DNA of 64,000 bases from Streptomyces sp. AC1-42W (GCF_003248355.1 NZ_QKWY01000002.1:1054001-1118000); one strand, 5' to 3'; shown: positions 1 to 8,897, counted from the first letter of the stretch. Numbers and translations are program-made. The notes: generated from the sequence alone by a model not told the origin.

Positions 1-191
1 CGCTCACCGCCCGCGAGATCCAGGTCCTCGAAGGGATGAGCCACGGCCGCTCCAACGCGGAGATCGGCCGTGAGCTCTTCCTCTCCGAGGACACGGTGAA
101 GACACACGCACGGCGGCTCTTCAAGAAGCTCGGCGCGTCGGACCGGGCGCACGCGGTGGCCCTCGGCTTCCGCTGGGGACTGGTCCGCTGA
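1..191 (+). CDS. bldM: Response regulator BldM, C-terminal part (5' end outside window)
   Basis: Only the last 62 residues are present, read from base 3. They form a complete LuxR/NarL helix-turn-helix: LTAREIQVLEGM opens it, SEDTVKTHARRLFKKLG is the recognition helix region, and the protein ends GFRWGLVR. This tail agrees with my memory of BldM, the FixJ-type atypical response regulator that controls aerial hyphae and sporulation in Streptomyces, alone or with WhiI. Its position directly before an ECF sigma gene and guaB supports this. The receiver domain lies outside the window, so the phosphorylation pocket cannot be judged. A strong hairpin follows the stop codon. Confidence 0.8.
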   Translation, partial: LTAREIQVLEGMSHGRSNAEIGRELFLSEDTVKTHARRLFKKLGASDRAHAVALGFRWGLVR

Positions 192-197
192 CGACAC

Positions 198-223
198 GCC
201 CAGGGGCCCGGCGGCCCCTGGGC
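198..223 (+). terminator. Hairpin terminator after bldM
   Basis: A perfect 11-bp stem (GCCCAGGGGCC at 198-208 with its complement at 213-223) encloses a 4-nt loop and begins 7 nt after the stop codon. No T-run follows, as is common for Streptomyces terminators. Confidence 0.75.
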
Positions 224-351
224 GGGGGGTGCGGCGCGAGCCGTACCCCGCCGATCCGGCGGTATGTGACGCTTCCCGGCCGATGCCGCATCCTTGAGAC
301 GTGGAGTTCCTCGGGAACGATTCGGTCGCGCGGAAGGGGAGGGCGCAGGAC

Positions 352-1017
352 ATGACTTCCGGCGCACCCGCTCATAACGCTTCGGTGCACAACTACGGAG
401 GCGGTGCCACGGACGACAAGGGGCCGGGGCACCATGGTTCGATGCGCGACGACGGAACGACGGTGATCGGTGCCCTGGTGCACCGAGCCGTCGAGGGCGA
501 CGCGCAGGCCACCCACGATCTGCTGGCCCACGTCCACCCACTCGCCCTGCGCTACTGCCGGTCCCGGCTCAGCCGGCTCCCCGGTGATGCCCGTCACTTC
601 GTCGAGGACCTCGCCCAGGAGGTCTGCGTCGCCGTGCTCATGGCGCTGCCGCGCTACAAGGACACCGGCAGGCCCTTCGAGGCATTCGTCTTCGCCATCG
701 CCGGGCACAAGGTGGCCGATCTCCAGCGCGCCGCGATGCGCCATCCGGGATCGACCGCCGTGCCCTCCGACGAGATGCCGGAACGGCCCGACGACTCCCT
801 GGGCCCCGAGGAGCGGGCGCTGCTCAGCAGCGACGCGGCCTGGGCCAAGAAGCTCCTGGCCAACCTCCCGGAGAACCAGCGCGAGCTGCTCGTGCTGCGC
901 GTCGCCGTGGGGCTGACCGCCGAGGAGACCGGACAGATGCTCGGCATGTCGCCGGGCGCCGTCCGGGTCGCCCAGCACCGGGCCCTGAGCAGGCTGCGCG
1001 CCCTCGCGGAGCAGTGA
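352..1017 (+). CDS. ECF (group 4) RNA polymerase sigma factor
   Basis: This 221-residue sigma factor should direct RNA polymerase to a small set of promoters. Region 2 is seen around ALRYCRSRL...FVEDLAQEVCVAVLMALPRYK and region 4 around LPENQRELLVLRVAVGLTAEETGQMLGMSPGAVRVAQHRALSRLRAL. About 35 residues of poorly structured sequence precede region 2. I chose ATG 352 because a GGAAGGGGAGGG purine run lies about 9 nt upstream; GTG 301 and ATG 442 are in-frame alternatives. The bldM-sigma-guaB position fits the SigD-like factor of actinobacteria. In Streptomyces I believe this is ShbA, which drives hrdB, but I could not verify the name. A GTTCC-N3-GGAAC repeat at 306-318 lies just upstream. Confidence 0.85.
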   Translation: MTSGAPAHNASVHNYGGGATDDKGPGHHGSMRDDGTTVIGALVHRAVEGDAQATHDLLAHVHPLALRYCRSRLSRLPGDARHFVEDLAQEVCVAVLMALPRYKDTGRPFEAFVFAIAGHKVADLQRAAMRHPGSTAVPSDEMPERPDDSLGPEERALLSSDAAWAKKLLANLPENQRELLVLRVAVGLTAEETGQMLGMSPGAVRVAQHRALSRLRALAEQ

Positions 1018-1137
1018 GCCGCGCGCTGCCGTAGGAAGCTACAGAAACCGCGGGTGATCTTGCTCGTGGAATGAGACGCCTCCCGAGGCCGTTAGCATGG
1101 ACATCCGCACCGATCAAGGCCATTTGGGGAAGGTGTC

Positions 1138-2640
1138 ATGACTGCAAACGTCGACGGAGTGCCCGAGAAATTCGCGACGCTCGGGCTGACATACGACGAC
1201 GTGCTGCTGCTGCCGGGCGCATCGGAAGTGCTGCCCAACGCGGTCGACACCTCGACGCTCATCTCGCGCAACGTACGGGTGAACATCCCGCTGCTCTCCG
1301 CCGCCATGGACAAGGTGACGGAAGCCCGCATGGCCATCGCCATGGCCCGGCAGGGCGGCGTCGGCGTGCTCCACCGCAACCTCTCGGTCGAGGACCAGGT
1401 CAACCAGGTCGACCTCGTCAAGCGCTCCGAGTCCGGCATGGTCACCGACCCGATCACGGTCGGCCCGGACGCCACGCTCGGCGACGCCGACGCCCTCTGC
1501 GCCAAGTTCCGCATCAGCGGCGTCCCGGTCACCGACCAGGCGGGCAAGCTGCTCGGCATCGTCACCAACCGCGACATGGCCTTCGAGTCGGACCGCTCGC
1601 GCCAGGTGCGCGAGGTCATGACCCCGATGCCGCTGGTCACCGGCCGGGTCGGCATCTCCGGCGTGGACGCCATGGAGCTGCTGCGCCGCCACAAGATCGA
1701 GAAGCTCCCCCTGGTGGACGAGGCGGGCCTGCTCAAGGGCCTCATCACCGTCAAGGACTTCAAGAAGGCCGAGCAGTACCCGAACGCCGCCAAGGACGCG
1801 GACGGCCGGCTGCTCGTCGGCGCGGCCGTGGGCGCCAGCCCGGAGGCGCTCGACCGCGCCCAGGCGCTGGCCGAGGCCGGCGTGGACTTCCTGATCGTGG
1901 ACACCTCGCACGGCCACAACAGCAACGCCCTGAACTGGATGTCCAAGATCAAGGCGGCCGTCGGCGTCGACGTGATCGGCGGCAACGTCGCCACCCGCGA
2001 CGGCGCGCAGGCCCTGATCGACGCCGGCGTGGACGGCGTCAAGGTCGGCGTCGGCCCCGGCTCCATCTGCACCACCCGCGTGGTCGCCGGCATCGGCGTC
2101 CCGCAGGTCACCGCGATCTACGAGGCGGCGCTGGCCGCCCGCGCGGCGGGCGTCCCGGTCATCGGCGACGGCGGCCTCCAGTACTCCGGCGACATCGGCA
2201 AGGCGCTCGCCGCCGGCGCCGACAGCGTGATGCTGGGCTCGCTCCTGGCGGGCTGCGAGGAGTCGCCGGGCGAGCTGCTCTTCATCAACGGCAAGCAGTT
2301 CAAGTCGTACCGCGGCATGGGCTCGCTGGGCGCGATGCAGTCCCGCGGCCAGGGCCGCTCCTACTCCAAGGACCGGTACTTCCAGGCCGAGGTGGCCTCC
2401 GACGACAAGCTCGTCCCCGAGGGCATCGAGGGCCAGGTCCCGTACCGCGGCCCCCTCGCCAACGTGCTGCACCAGCTGGTGGGCGGTCTGCGCCAGACCA
2501 TGGGCTACGTGGGCGCCGCGACGGTGAGCGAGATGGAGAGCAAGGGCCGCTTCGTCCGGATCACCTCGGCGGGTCTCAAGGAGAGCCACCCGCACGACAT
2601 CCAGATGACGGTGGAAGCACCGAACTACAGCAGGAAGTAA
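1138..2640 (+). CDS. guaB: IMP dehydrogenase GuaB
   Basis: Catalyses NAD-dependent oxidation of IMP to XMP, the committed step of GMP synthesis in the cytoplasm; guaA, the next enzyme, is at 22.5 kb. The 500-residue length is typical. A TIM barrel is interrupted by a CBS pair at about residues 105-210 (VMTPMPLVT, then KLPLVDEAGLLKGLIT). The catalytic loop GPGSICTTR carries Cys311, and the mobile flap motif SRGQGRSYSKDRYF is present, so the enzyme looks fully active. GGGGAAGG stands 7 nt before the ATG. It is followed about 105 nt later by the GuaB3 paralogue, so the two may be co-transcribed. Confidence 0.97.
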   Translation: MTANVDGVPEKFATLGLTYDDVLLLPGASEVLPNAVDTSTLISRNVRVNIPLLSAAMDKVTEARMAIAMARQGGVGVLHRNLSVEDQVNQVDLVKRSESGMVTDPITVGPDATLGDADALCAKFRISGVPVTDQAGKLLGIVTNRDMAFESDRSRQVREVMTPMPLVTGRVGISGVDAMELLRRHKIEKLPLVDEAGLLKGLITVKDFKKAEQYPNAAKDADGRLLVGAAVGASPEALDRAQALAEAGVDFLIVDTSHGHNSNALNWMSKIKAAVGVDVIGGNVATRDGAQALIDAGVDGVKVGVGPGSICTTRVVAGIGVPQVTAIYEAALAARAAGVPVIGDGGLQYSGDIGKALAAGADSVMLGSLLAGCEESPGELLFINGKQFKSYRGMGSLGAMQSRGQGRSYSKDRYFQAEVASDDKLVPEGIEGQVPYRGPLANVLHQLVGGLRQTMGYVGAATVSEMESKGRFVRITSAGLKESHPHDIQMTVEAPNYSRK

Positions 2641-2745
2641 CGCGACAGCACAGGTGAGGGGCGGTCCGGGGTTCCCGGAGCCGCCCCTCCTTGGCGTGTC
2701 GGGGATACTGGACAGCGCAGACGCAGAGGGAAAGGCCACATCATC

Positions 2746-3870
2746 GTGACTGAGATCGAGATCGGGCGCGGCAAGCGCGGCCGCCGGGCATACGCATTCG
2801 ACGACATCGCCGTCGTCCCGAGCCGCCGCACCCGCGACCCGAAGGAGGTCTCGATCGCCTGGCAGATCGACGCCTACCGCTTCGAGCTGCCGTTCCTGGC
2901 AGCCCCGATGGACTCGGTGGTGTCTCCGCAGCACGCCATCCGCATCGGCGAGCTGGGCGGTCTCGGCGTGCTCAACCTCGAAGGGCTGTGGACGCGCTAC
3001 GAGGACCCGCAGCCGCTGCTCGACGAGATCGCCGAGATGCCGGCCGCGACCGCGACCCGCCGCCTCCAGGAGATCTACGCCGCGCCCATCCAGGCCGACC
3101 TGATCGGGCAGCGCATCAAGGAGGTCCGCGACTCCGGCGTCGTCACCGCCGCCGCGCTCTCCCCGCAGCGCACCGCCCAGTTCTCCAAGGCCGTCGTGGA
3201 CGCCGGCGTGGACATCTTCGTCATCCGGGGCACCACGGTCTCCGCCGAGCACGTCTCGGGCGCGGCCGAGCCGCTGAACCTCAAGCAGTTCATCTACGAG
3301 CTGGACGTGCCGGTGATCGTCGGCGGCTGCGCCACGTACACCGCCGCCCTGCACCTGATGCGGACCGGCGCGGCCGGTGTCCTCGTCGGCTTCGGCGGCG
3401 GCGCCGCGCACACCACGCGCAACGTGTTCGGCATCCAGGTCCCGATGGCGACCGCCGTCGCCGACGTGGCCGGTGCCCGCCGCGACTACATGGACGAGTC
3501 CGGCGGCCGGTACGTGCACGTCATCGCGGACGGCGGCGTCGGCTGGTCCGGCGACCTGCCGAAGGCGATCGCCTGCGGCGCGGACGCCGTGATGATGGGC
3601 TCCCCGCTGGCCCGCGCCACGGACGCGCCGGGCCGCGGCCGGCACTGGGGCATGGAGGCCGTCCACGAGGACGTGCCGCGCGGCAAGCTGGTGGACCTCG
3701 GCACGGTCGGCACCACGGAGGAGGTCCTCACCGGCCCCGCGCACACCCCGGACGGCGCGATGAACATCTTCGGCGCCCTGCGCCGCGCGATGGCCACGAC
3801 GGGCTACAGCGAGCTGAAGGAGTTCCAGCGCGTCGAGGTGACGGTCGCCGACTCCCAGCACCGCCGCTGA
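2746..3870 (+). CDS. guaB3: GuaB3 family IMP dehydrogenase-related protein
   Basis: A 374-residue IMPDH/GMP-reductase fold protein without CBS domains, the actinobacterial GuaB3 type. The barrel is clear (APMDSVVSPQHAIRIGELGG; ADGGVGWSGDLPKAIACGADAVMMGSPLA). The loop that carries the catalytic Cys in GuaB (GPGSICTTR) reads GFGGGAAHTTR here, so Cys is replaced by His222. Normal IMPDH chemistry through a thioimidate is therefore unlikely. The family's true reaction in actinobacteria is unsettled; a purine-sensing or regulatory role is inference. The start is GTG with GAGGGAAAGG upstream. The guaB-guaB3 order is shared with mycobacteria. A bidirectional terminator follows. Confidence 0.9.
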   Translation: MTEIEIGRGKRGRRAYAFDDIAVVPSRRTRDPKEVSIAWQIDAYRFELPFLAAPMDSVVSPQHAIRIGELGGLGVLNLEGLWTRYEDPQPLLDEIAEMPAATATRRLQEIYAAPIQADLIGQRIKEVRDSGVVTAAALSPQRTAQFSKAVVDAGVDIFVIRGTTVSAEHVSGAAEPLNLKQFIYELDVPVIVGGCATYTAALHLMRTGAAGVLVGFGGGAAHTTRNVFGIQVPMATAVADVAGARRDYMDESGGRYVHVIADGGVGWSGDLPKAIACGADAVMMGSPLARATDAPGRGRHWGMEAVHEDVPRGKLVDLGTVGTTEEVLTGPAHTPDGAMNIFGALRRAMATTGYSELKEFQRVEVTVADSQHRR

Positions 3871-3889
3871 ACCCCCCGTACACCCGGAA

Positions 3890-3920
3890 GGGCCCGGACC
3901 GCGACAAGCGGTCCGGGCCC
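3890..3920. terminator. Bidirectional terminator between guaB3 and the convergent membrane-protein gene
   Basis: A perfect 13-bp inverted repeat (GGGCCCGGACCGC at 3890-3902, complement at 3908-3920) with a GACAA loop lies between two convergent genes. Confidence 0.9.
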
Positions 3921-3935
3921 TTCGGCGTTCCGGGG

Positions 3936-4466
3936 TTACGAGCCCTTGCGCGCACCGCCGACCGCGCCCAGCGCGCCGAGCGCCAGGAAGAGGTACGTCT
4001 TGCCGTCGGCCCCCTCGTTCCATGCCTTGGTGAGCACGTCGAAGTGGTCGAAGAAGACGCTGGTCACCGACTGGTCGACCATGTCCGAGAAGACGACCGC
4101 GATGCCCAGGAGCTGGCCGAGGTAGACGGCGCCGACCGACAGCAGGGCGCTGACCACGGTCATGACCGGGTTGGCGCCGCCGGACTTGCGCGCGCAGAAG
4201 CCGACGAGGAAGCCGACACCGACGGCGAGGTAGCCGATCTGGTGCTCGAAGTTGCCGAGGATGAGGCCGTAGACGATCGCGCCGACGAGGCCCGCCCCGA
4301 CGGCGGCCACCAGACCGAGCCCGAAGTTGTTGCCGCGGGCCGGCGGGGCCGGGGGGAACGGGGTCGGGGCGCCGAAGGGGGCGCCGGGCTGCTGGCCGGC
4401 GAACGGATTGCCGCCCTGGGGCTGACCGCCGTAGGGCTGGTTCGGCGGTGGTACGGACTGGCTCAT
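3936..4466 (-). CDS. Membrane protein with proline/glycine-rich N-terminus, unknown function
   Basis: 176 residues. The first 45 are Pro/Gly/Gln-rich (QPYGGQPQGGNPF; TPFPPAPPARG) and probably disordered and cytoplasmic. Three or four hydrophobic helices follow (FGLGLVAAVGAGLVGAIVYGLIL; IGYLAVGVGFLVGFCA; MTVVSALLSVGAVYLGQLLGIAVVF; TYLFLALGALGAV). GGGGAGAACCCAGC before the ATG gives a good ribosome site. I recognise no catalytic motif. Proteins of this design are common in Streptomyces and no role is assigned. It lies 122 nt downstream of the dehydrogenase-like gene on the same strand, so shared transcription is possible. Confidence 0.75.
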   Translation of the reverse strand: MSQSVPPPNQPYGGQPQGGNPFAGQQPGAPFGAPTPFPPAPPARGNNFGLGLVAAVGAGLVGAIVYGLILGNFEHQIGYLAVGVGFLVGFCARKSGGANPVMTVVSALLSVGAVYLGQLLGIAVVFSDMVDQSVTSVFFDHFDVLTKAWNEGADGKTYLFLALGALGAVGGARKGS

Positions 4467-4588
4467 GCTGGGTTCTCCCCCTGGGGACGTCTACGCACTG
4501 CTGTGCGAGGAGTGACGCCGCAGGCTAGCAGCAGGCTCCGACATCGGCCCACCGGAATCCTTGGGGGAACTGGGCTGACAGCCCGTCA

Positions 4589-5833
4589 TCAGAGCCGGTG
4601 GGCGGCTCCGGCGGGGGTCGCGCCACGGGTGTCGAGGAGGAGTTGCGCCTTCACGGCGAGGCCCTGGAGGTCGTACGTACGGTGGTGCTGGAGCAGCACC
4701 GTGAGGTCCGCGCCGGCCGCCGCCTCGTAGAGCGAGTCGGCGCGCGGCACCGACCGCTCGCGTACCCGCCAGTCCGGGACGTGCGGGTCGTGGAAGCGGA
4801 TCTGGGCGCCCATGTCCAGGAGCCGGTTGGCGATCTCGCGGGCGGGGGACGCCTCCTGGTCGGCCAGGTCGGGCTTGTAGGTGACCCCGAGGAGGAGAAT
4901 CCGGGCGCCCCGGACGGCCTTGCCGTGCTCGTTGAGGAGGGTGGCGCAGCGCTGGATCACGTACTGGGGCATGCGGCCGTTGATCTCCTGGGCCAGCGAG
5001 ACCATCCGCAGCGGGGTGCCGGGGACGCGGCCGGGGTCCATCGCGGCGCCATGGCCGCCGACGCCGGGGCCGGGCCGGAAGGGCTCGAAGCCGAAGGGCT
5101 TGGTCTCGGCGCACCGGATGACGTCCCAGAGGTCGACGCCCAGGTCGTGGCAGAGCACCGCCATCTCGTTGACCAGGGCGATGTTGACATGCCGGAAGTT
5201 GGTCTCCAGGACCTTCGTCATCTCGGCCTCGCGGGTGCCGCGCGCCCGGACCACCTTGTCGGTGAGCCGGCCGTAGAAGGCGGCGGCCGACTCGGTGCAG
5301 GCGGGGGTGAGGCCGCCGATGACCTTGGGGGTGTTGGCGTAGACATGGGTGCGGTTGCCGGGGTCGAGCCGGCCGGGGGAGTGCGCGAGGTGGAAGTCGC
5401 GCCCGCCGCGCAGCCCCGAGCCCTGCTCCAGGATCGGCAGCAGGAAGTTCTCGGTGGTGCCGGGCGGCACGGCCGACTCCAGGAGCACGGTGGTGTGCGG
5501 GCGCAGCCGGACGGCCAGGGCGCGGGCGGCGTCGGCGACGGCACTCAGATCGAGGGCGCCGTCGGGGCCGGGCGGCGTCGGCGCGCAGATCACGGCGGTG
5601 CGGACCCGGCCCAGCTCGGCCTGGTCGGTGGTGGGCCGGAAGCCCCCGGAGAGCATGCGGCGGACGTCGGACGCCGGCAGCGATCCCTCGACCGGGGCGC
5701 GCCCCGCCGCGACCTCCGCGAAGGCGCGCGGGTCGGTGTCGTAGCCGATGGTCTGGATTCCGGCGTGGACGGCGGCCTGGGCGAGGGGCAGGCCGAGGTG
5801 ACCGAGTCCGATGACGGCGAGGTCTGCAGGCAC
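4589..5833 (-). CDS. UDP-glucose/GDP-mannose dehydrogenase family protein lacking catalytic residues
   Basis: 414 residues with all three domains of the nucleotide-sugar dehydrogenase family: an N-terminal Rossmann motif (LAVIGLGHLGLPLA), a central helix with the conserved Lys and Asn (MTKVLETNFRHVNIALVNE), and a C-terminal UDP-binding domain (ILLLGVTYKPDLADQEASPA). Two catalytic positions have changed. The active-site motif GGHC(I/F)P reads GGHGAAMDP, so the thiolate nucleophile is Gly, and the usual SPER reads SPGR. Oxidation of a sugar C6 to the acid by the normal route is therefore unlikely. GTG 5833 is preferred because AAGGGAAGGA lies 11 nt upstream; a TTG at 5878 has no such site. Confidence 0.85.
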   Translation of the reverse strand: MPADLAVIGLGHLGLPLAQAAVHAGIQTIGYDTDPRAFAEVAAGRAPVEGSLPASDVRRMLSGGFRPTTDQAELGRVRTAVICAPTPPGPDGALDLSAVADAARALAVRLRPHTTVLLESAVPPGTTENFLLPILEQGSGLRGGRDFHLAHSPGRLDPGNRTHVYANTPKVIGGLTPACTESAAAFYGRLTDKVVRARGTREAEMTKVLETNFRHVNIALVNEMAVLCHDLGVDLWDVIRCAETKPFGFEPFRPGPGVGGHGAAMDPGRVPGTPLRMVSLAQEINGRMPQYVIQRCATLLNEHGKAVRGARILLLGVTYKPDLADQEASPAREIANRLLDMGAQIRFHDPHVPDWRVRERSVPRADSLYEAAAGADLTVLLQHHRTYDLQGLAVKAQLLLDTRGATPAGAAHRL

Positions 5834-6080
5834 GTGGGTGGCCGTCCTTCCCTTAAGACCAAAAGACAGAAAGCGCAACCGCTGTGGACAGCGCTATGTC
5901 AGGTTAGGCGTAAATATGACCTGTATGTCGCATTGTCGGGCCGTTGTCGTCCGGGTGTTGTCCACAGGCGGTGGCTGAAGTCGCGCGGCGCGGACAGAAT
6001 CGACCTGTGGGCACGGGCGCCGAACGAACGATCGGGGCCGTATTCCGTGCCGGACCACCCCGATCCACCGGGAGGCAGCA

Positions 6081-7787
6081 GTGAGGACAGCGACACTGGG
6101 ACCTGCGGAGCGCGCCGAGGCGCTCGCCGCCATGGCCGAGCGCGAACTGGACGTGCTGGTCGTGGGGGCGGGCGTGGTCGGCGCCGGGACGGCGCTGGAC
6201 GCGGTCACCCGAGGGCTCTCCACCGGCCTGGTCGAGGCCCGTGACTGGGCGTCGGGCACATCGAGCAGGTCGAGCAAGCTGATCCACGGCGGGCTGCGCT
6301 ATCTGGAGATGCTCGACTTCGCCCTCGTACGGGAGGCGCTCAAGGAGCGCGGACTGCTGCTCGAACGGCTCGCGCCCCACCTGGTGAAGCCGGTGCCCTT
6401 CCTCTACCCCTTGCAGCACAAGGGCTGGGAGCGGCTGTACGCCGGTTCCGGCGTCGCGCTGTACGACGCGATGTCGGTCTCCTCCGGGCACGGCCGGGGC
6501 CTGCCGGTGCACCGCCATCTCTCCCGCCGCCGCGCCCTGCGGGTCGCCCCGGCCCTGAAGCGCGACGCCCTGGTGGGCGCCCTGCAGTACTACGACGCCC
6601 AGATGGACGACGCCCGCTACGTGGCCACGCTGGTGCGCACCGCCGCCGCGTACGGCGCGCGGGTGGCGAACCGGGCGCGGGTGACCGGCTTCCTCCGGGA
6701 GGGCGAACGCGTCGTCGGCGCCCGCGTGGAGGACGCCGAGGCGGGCGGCACCTACGAGGTCAGGGCCAAACAGGTGGTCAACGCAACCGGTGTCTGGACG
6801 GACGACACCCAGTCCCTCATCGGCGAGCGCGGCCAGTTCCACGTCCGCGCCTCCAAGGGCATCCACCTGGTCGTCCCCAAGGACCGCATCCACTCCTCCA
6901 CCGGCCTGATCCTGCGCACCGAGAAGTCCGTGCTCTTCGTCATCCCCTGGGGCCGGCACTGGATCGTCGGCACCACGGACACCGACTGGGATCTGGACAA
7001 GACGCACCCGGCCGCCTCCAGCGCCGACATCGACTACCTCCTGGAGCATGTGAACTCCGTGCTGGCGACGCCCCTGACCAGGGACGACGTCGAGGGCGTG
7101 TACGCGGGCCTGCGGCCCCTGCTGGCCGGTGAGTCGGACGCCACCAGCAAGCTGTCCCGGGAGCACACCGTCGCCCACCCGGTCCCCGGCCTCGTCGTCG
7201 TCGCCGGCGGCAAGTACACGACGTACCGAGTCATGGCCAAGGACGCCGTGGACGAGGCGGTGCACGGCCTCGACCAGCGCGTCGCCGCCTGTGTCACCGA
7301 GGACGTGCCGCTGCTGGGCGCCGAGGGCTACCGCGCCCTGTGGAACGCGCGGGCCAGGACCGCCGCCCGCACCGGCCTCCACGTCGCCCGGGTGGAGCAT
7401 CTGCTCAACCGGTACGGCTCCATGACGGAACAGATCCTGGAGCTGATCGTCGCCGACCCGGCCCTGGGCGAGCCGCTGCCCGCCGCCGACGACTACCTCA
7501 AGGCCGAGATCGTCTACGCCGCGTCCCACGAGGGGGCGCGCCATCTGGACGACGTGCTGACCCGGCGCACCCGGATCTCCATCGAGACCTTCGACCGGGG
7601 CACCCGCTCCGCCCGGCTCTGCGCGGAGCTGATGGCGCCGGTGCTGGGCTGGGACGCCGGCCAGATCGACCGGGAGGTCGCGCACTACGAGAAGCGGGTG
7701 GAGGCCGAACGCGAGTCGCAGCGCCAGCCGGACGACCTGACGGCCGACGCGGCACGGCTGGGGGCGCCCGACATCGCGCCGCTGTGA
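6081..7787 (+). CDS. glpD: Glycerol-3-phosphate dehydrogenase (FAD, GlpD)
   Basis: Oxidises sn-glycerol 3-phosphate to dihydroxyacetone phosphate and passes electrons to quinone at the membrane. The 568-residue protein opens with the FAD dinucleotide-binding motif VLVVGAGVVGAGTALDA. It continues with the GlpD signature SSRSSKLIHGGLRYLE, the substrate-domain motif PWGRHWIVGTTDTDWD and the second FAD-contact region GLVVVAGGKYTTYRVMAKDAVD. The start is GTG with GGAGG 5 nt upstream. It is divergent from the dehydrogenase-like gene and stands alone, with no glpF or glpK beside it. It is convergent with the serine hydrolase gene. Confidence 0.95.
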   Translation: MRTATLGPAERAEALAAMAERELDVLVVGAGVVGAGTALDAVTRGLSTGLVEARDWASGTSSRSSKLIHGGLRYLEMLDFALVREALKERGLLLERLAPHLVKPVPFLYPLQHKGWERLYAGSGVALYDAMSVSSGHGRGLPVHRHLSRRRALRVAPALKRDALVGALQYYDAQMDDARYVATLVRTAAAYGARVANRARVTGFLREGERVVGARVEDAEAGGTYEVRAKQVVNATGVWTDDTQSLIGERGQFHVRASKGIHLVVPKDRIHSSTGLILRTEKSVLFVIPWGRHWIVGTTDTDWDLDKTHPAASSADIDYLLEHVNSVLATPLTRDDVEGVYAGLRPLLAGESDATSKLSREHTVAHPVPGLVVVAGGKYTTYRVMAKDAVDEAVHGLDQRVAACVTEDVPLLGAEGYRALWNARARTAARTGLHVARVEHLLNRYGSMTEQILELIVADPALGEPLPAADDYLKAEIVYAASHEGARHLDDVLTRRTRISIETFDRGTRSARLCAELMAPVLGWDAGQIDREVAHYEKRVEAERESQRQPDDLTADAARLGAPDIAPL

Positions 7788-7789
7788 CG

Positions 7790-7805
7790 GGCCGGTGCGC
7801 CGGCC
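7790..7805. terminator. Short hairpin between glpD and the convergent serine hydrolase gene
   Basis: GGCCGG-TGCG-CCGGCC forms a 6-bp stem directly after the glpD stop. It is shorter than the other terminators in this window. Confidence 0.35.
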
Positions 7806-7835
7806 GGGCCCTGTCCCCGCAGCACCGCCGGCCGC

Positions 7836-8897
7836 TCAGCGCGGGCAGAACTCCGCTTCCAGCAGCCCGGATTCCAGGACGTCCGCCCCGGTCAGGGTGT
7901 CCGTGTCCACGCGGAAGGTCAGGGTGTGGCGGCCGTCGCGGGTGGCGGCGGTGCGGACGTAACTGCCCGCGATGCGCCCGTTGTGGCCCCAGACGGTGAC
8001 CCCGCAGGACAGCCGCTCGGGGTAGACGCCTAGGCCGTACACCCCGTGCGTGGCGGTGGTGTCCAGCAGGGCGGCCAGTTGAGCCGGTTTCAGCAGCCGG
8101 CCGCCCAGCAGCGCCGCGTAGAAGCGGTTGAGGTCGAAGAGCGTGGAGATCAGCTCGCCCGCGGCACCGGCGATCCGGGGGTCCAGCTCGGTGACGTCGG
8201 TGAGCCGGCCGTCCCCCGTGCGGGAGTAGGCCCGGCCGTGCGGTGCGGGCAGGGTGGTGCGGCTGCCGGGTAGCGAGGTGCCGGTGAGACGGAGGGGGTC
8301 GATGAGGCGGCGGATCTCCGTCGCGTAGTCGTGGCCGGTGACCCGGCCGACGACGAGACCCAGCAGGGCGTAGTCGGTGTTGGAGTACGCGTAGGTGCCC
8401 GGCGCGGCCGCCGGCCGGTGGGCCGTCGCGGTGCGGACGGCGGCCAGGGCGGAGAGGGGGCGGGCGGTGACGTCGTCGGTGTAGTCGTACAGACCGCTGG
8501 TGTGGTCCAGCAGGGCGCGCAGGGTGATGCGGCGTCCGTCGTTGCCGTGCCCCCGGACCAGCCCCGGCAGGAAGCGCTCGACCGGGTCCGTCAGCCGCAG
8601 CCGTCCCTCCCCGGCGAGTTGGAGGACGACGGCGGCGACGAACGACTTGGTGACACTGCCTGCCCGGAACCGGTCCGCGTACCGGATGCCGGGCCCCGTC
8701 GAACGGTAGGTGTCGTGGGGCGAACGCGCCGGATCGTGGGCCAGCAGCGCGGCGTCGGGGGCCCCGCCCCGCGCCGTGAACCGGGGGAGGTAGGACATGG
8801 CGGGGGTGAGGTGTGATTCGCTGGGCACGCGCGCCGTTCCGAGGCCGCACAGAGCCAGCACCACCAGGGCGGCGAGCAGCGACCTCGGCATCGGCAT
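7836..8897 (-). CDS. Secreted serine hydrolase of the beta-lactamase/D-Ala-D-Ala carboxypeptidase family
   Basis: 353 residues with a Sec signal peptide (PRSLLAALVVLALCGLG). The penicillin-recognising fold shows the SxxK motif SVTK with nucleophile Ser81, the YxN motif as YSN, and HNG where HTG or KTG is usual. Class C-like esterases and D-aminopeptidases have this pattern, so a cell-wall peptidase or an esterase is possible and the substrate cannot be told. ATG 8897 is chosen because AAGGGA stands about 9 nt upstream and the signal peptide begins there; upstream in-frame ATGs would add an unlikely leader. The HNG variant should still hold the oxyanion loop, but it is not typical. Confidence 0.85.
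   Translation of the reverse strand: MPMPRSLLAALVVLALCGLGTARVPSESHLTPAMSYLPRFTARGGAPDAALLAHDPARSPHDTYRSTGPGIRYADRFRAGSVTKSFVAAVVLQLAGEGRLRLTDPVERFLPGLVRGHGNDGRRITLRALLDHTSGLYDYTDDVTARPLSALAAVRTATAHRPAAAPGTYAYSNTDYALLGLVVGRVTGHDYATEIRRLIDPLRLTGTSLPGSRTTLPAPHGRAYSRTGDGRLTDVTELDPRIAGAAGELISTLFDLNRFYAALLGGRLLKPAQLAALLDTTATHGVYGLGVYPERLSCGVTVWGHNGRIAGSYVRTAATRDGRHTLTFRVDTDTLTGADVLESGLLEAEFCPR

Noticed and set aside
306..318. GTTCC-N3-GGAAC inverted repeat before the ECF sigma gene
   Set aside because: The arms are only 5 bp, and it does not match a promoter or operator form I can name with the correct spacing.
5899..5924. CAGGT...ACCTG repeat in the glpD/dehydrogenase divergent region
   Set aside because: A 5-bp repeat with long spacing is expected by chance; no link to a glycerol regulator can be shown.
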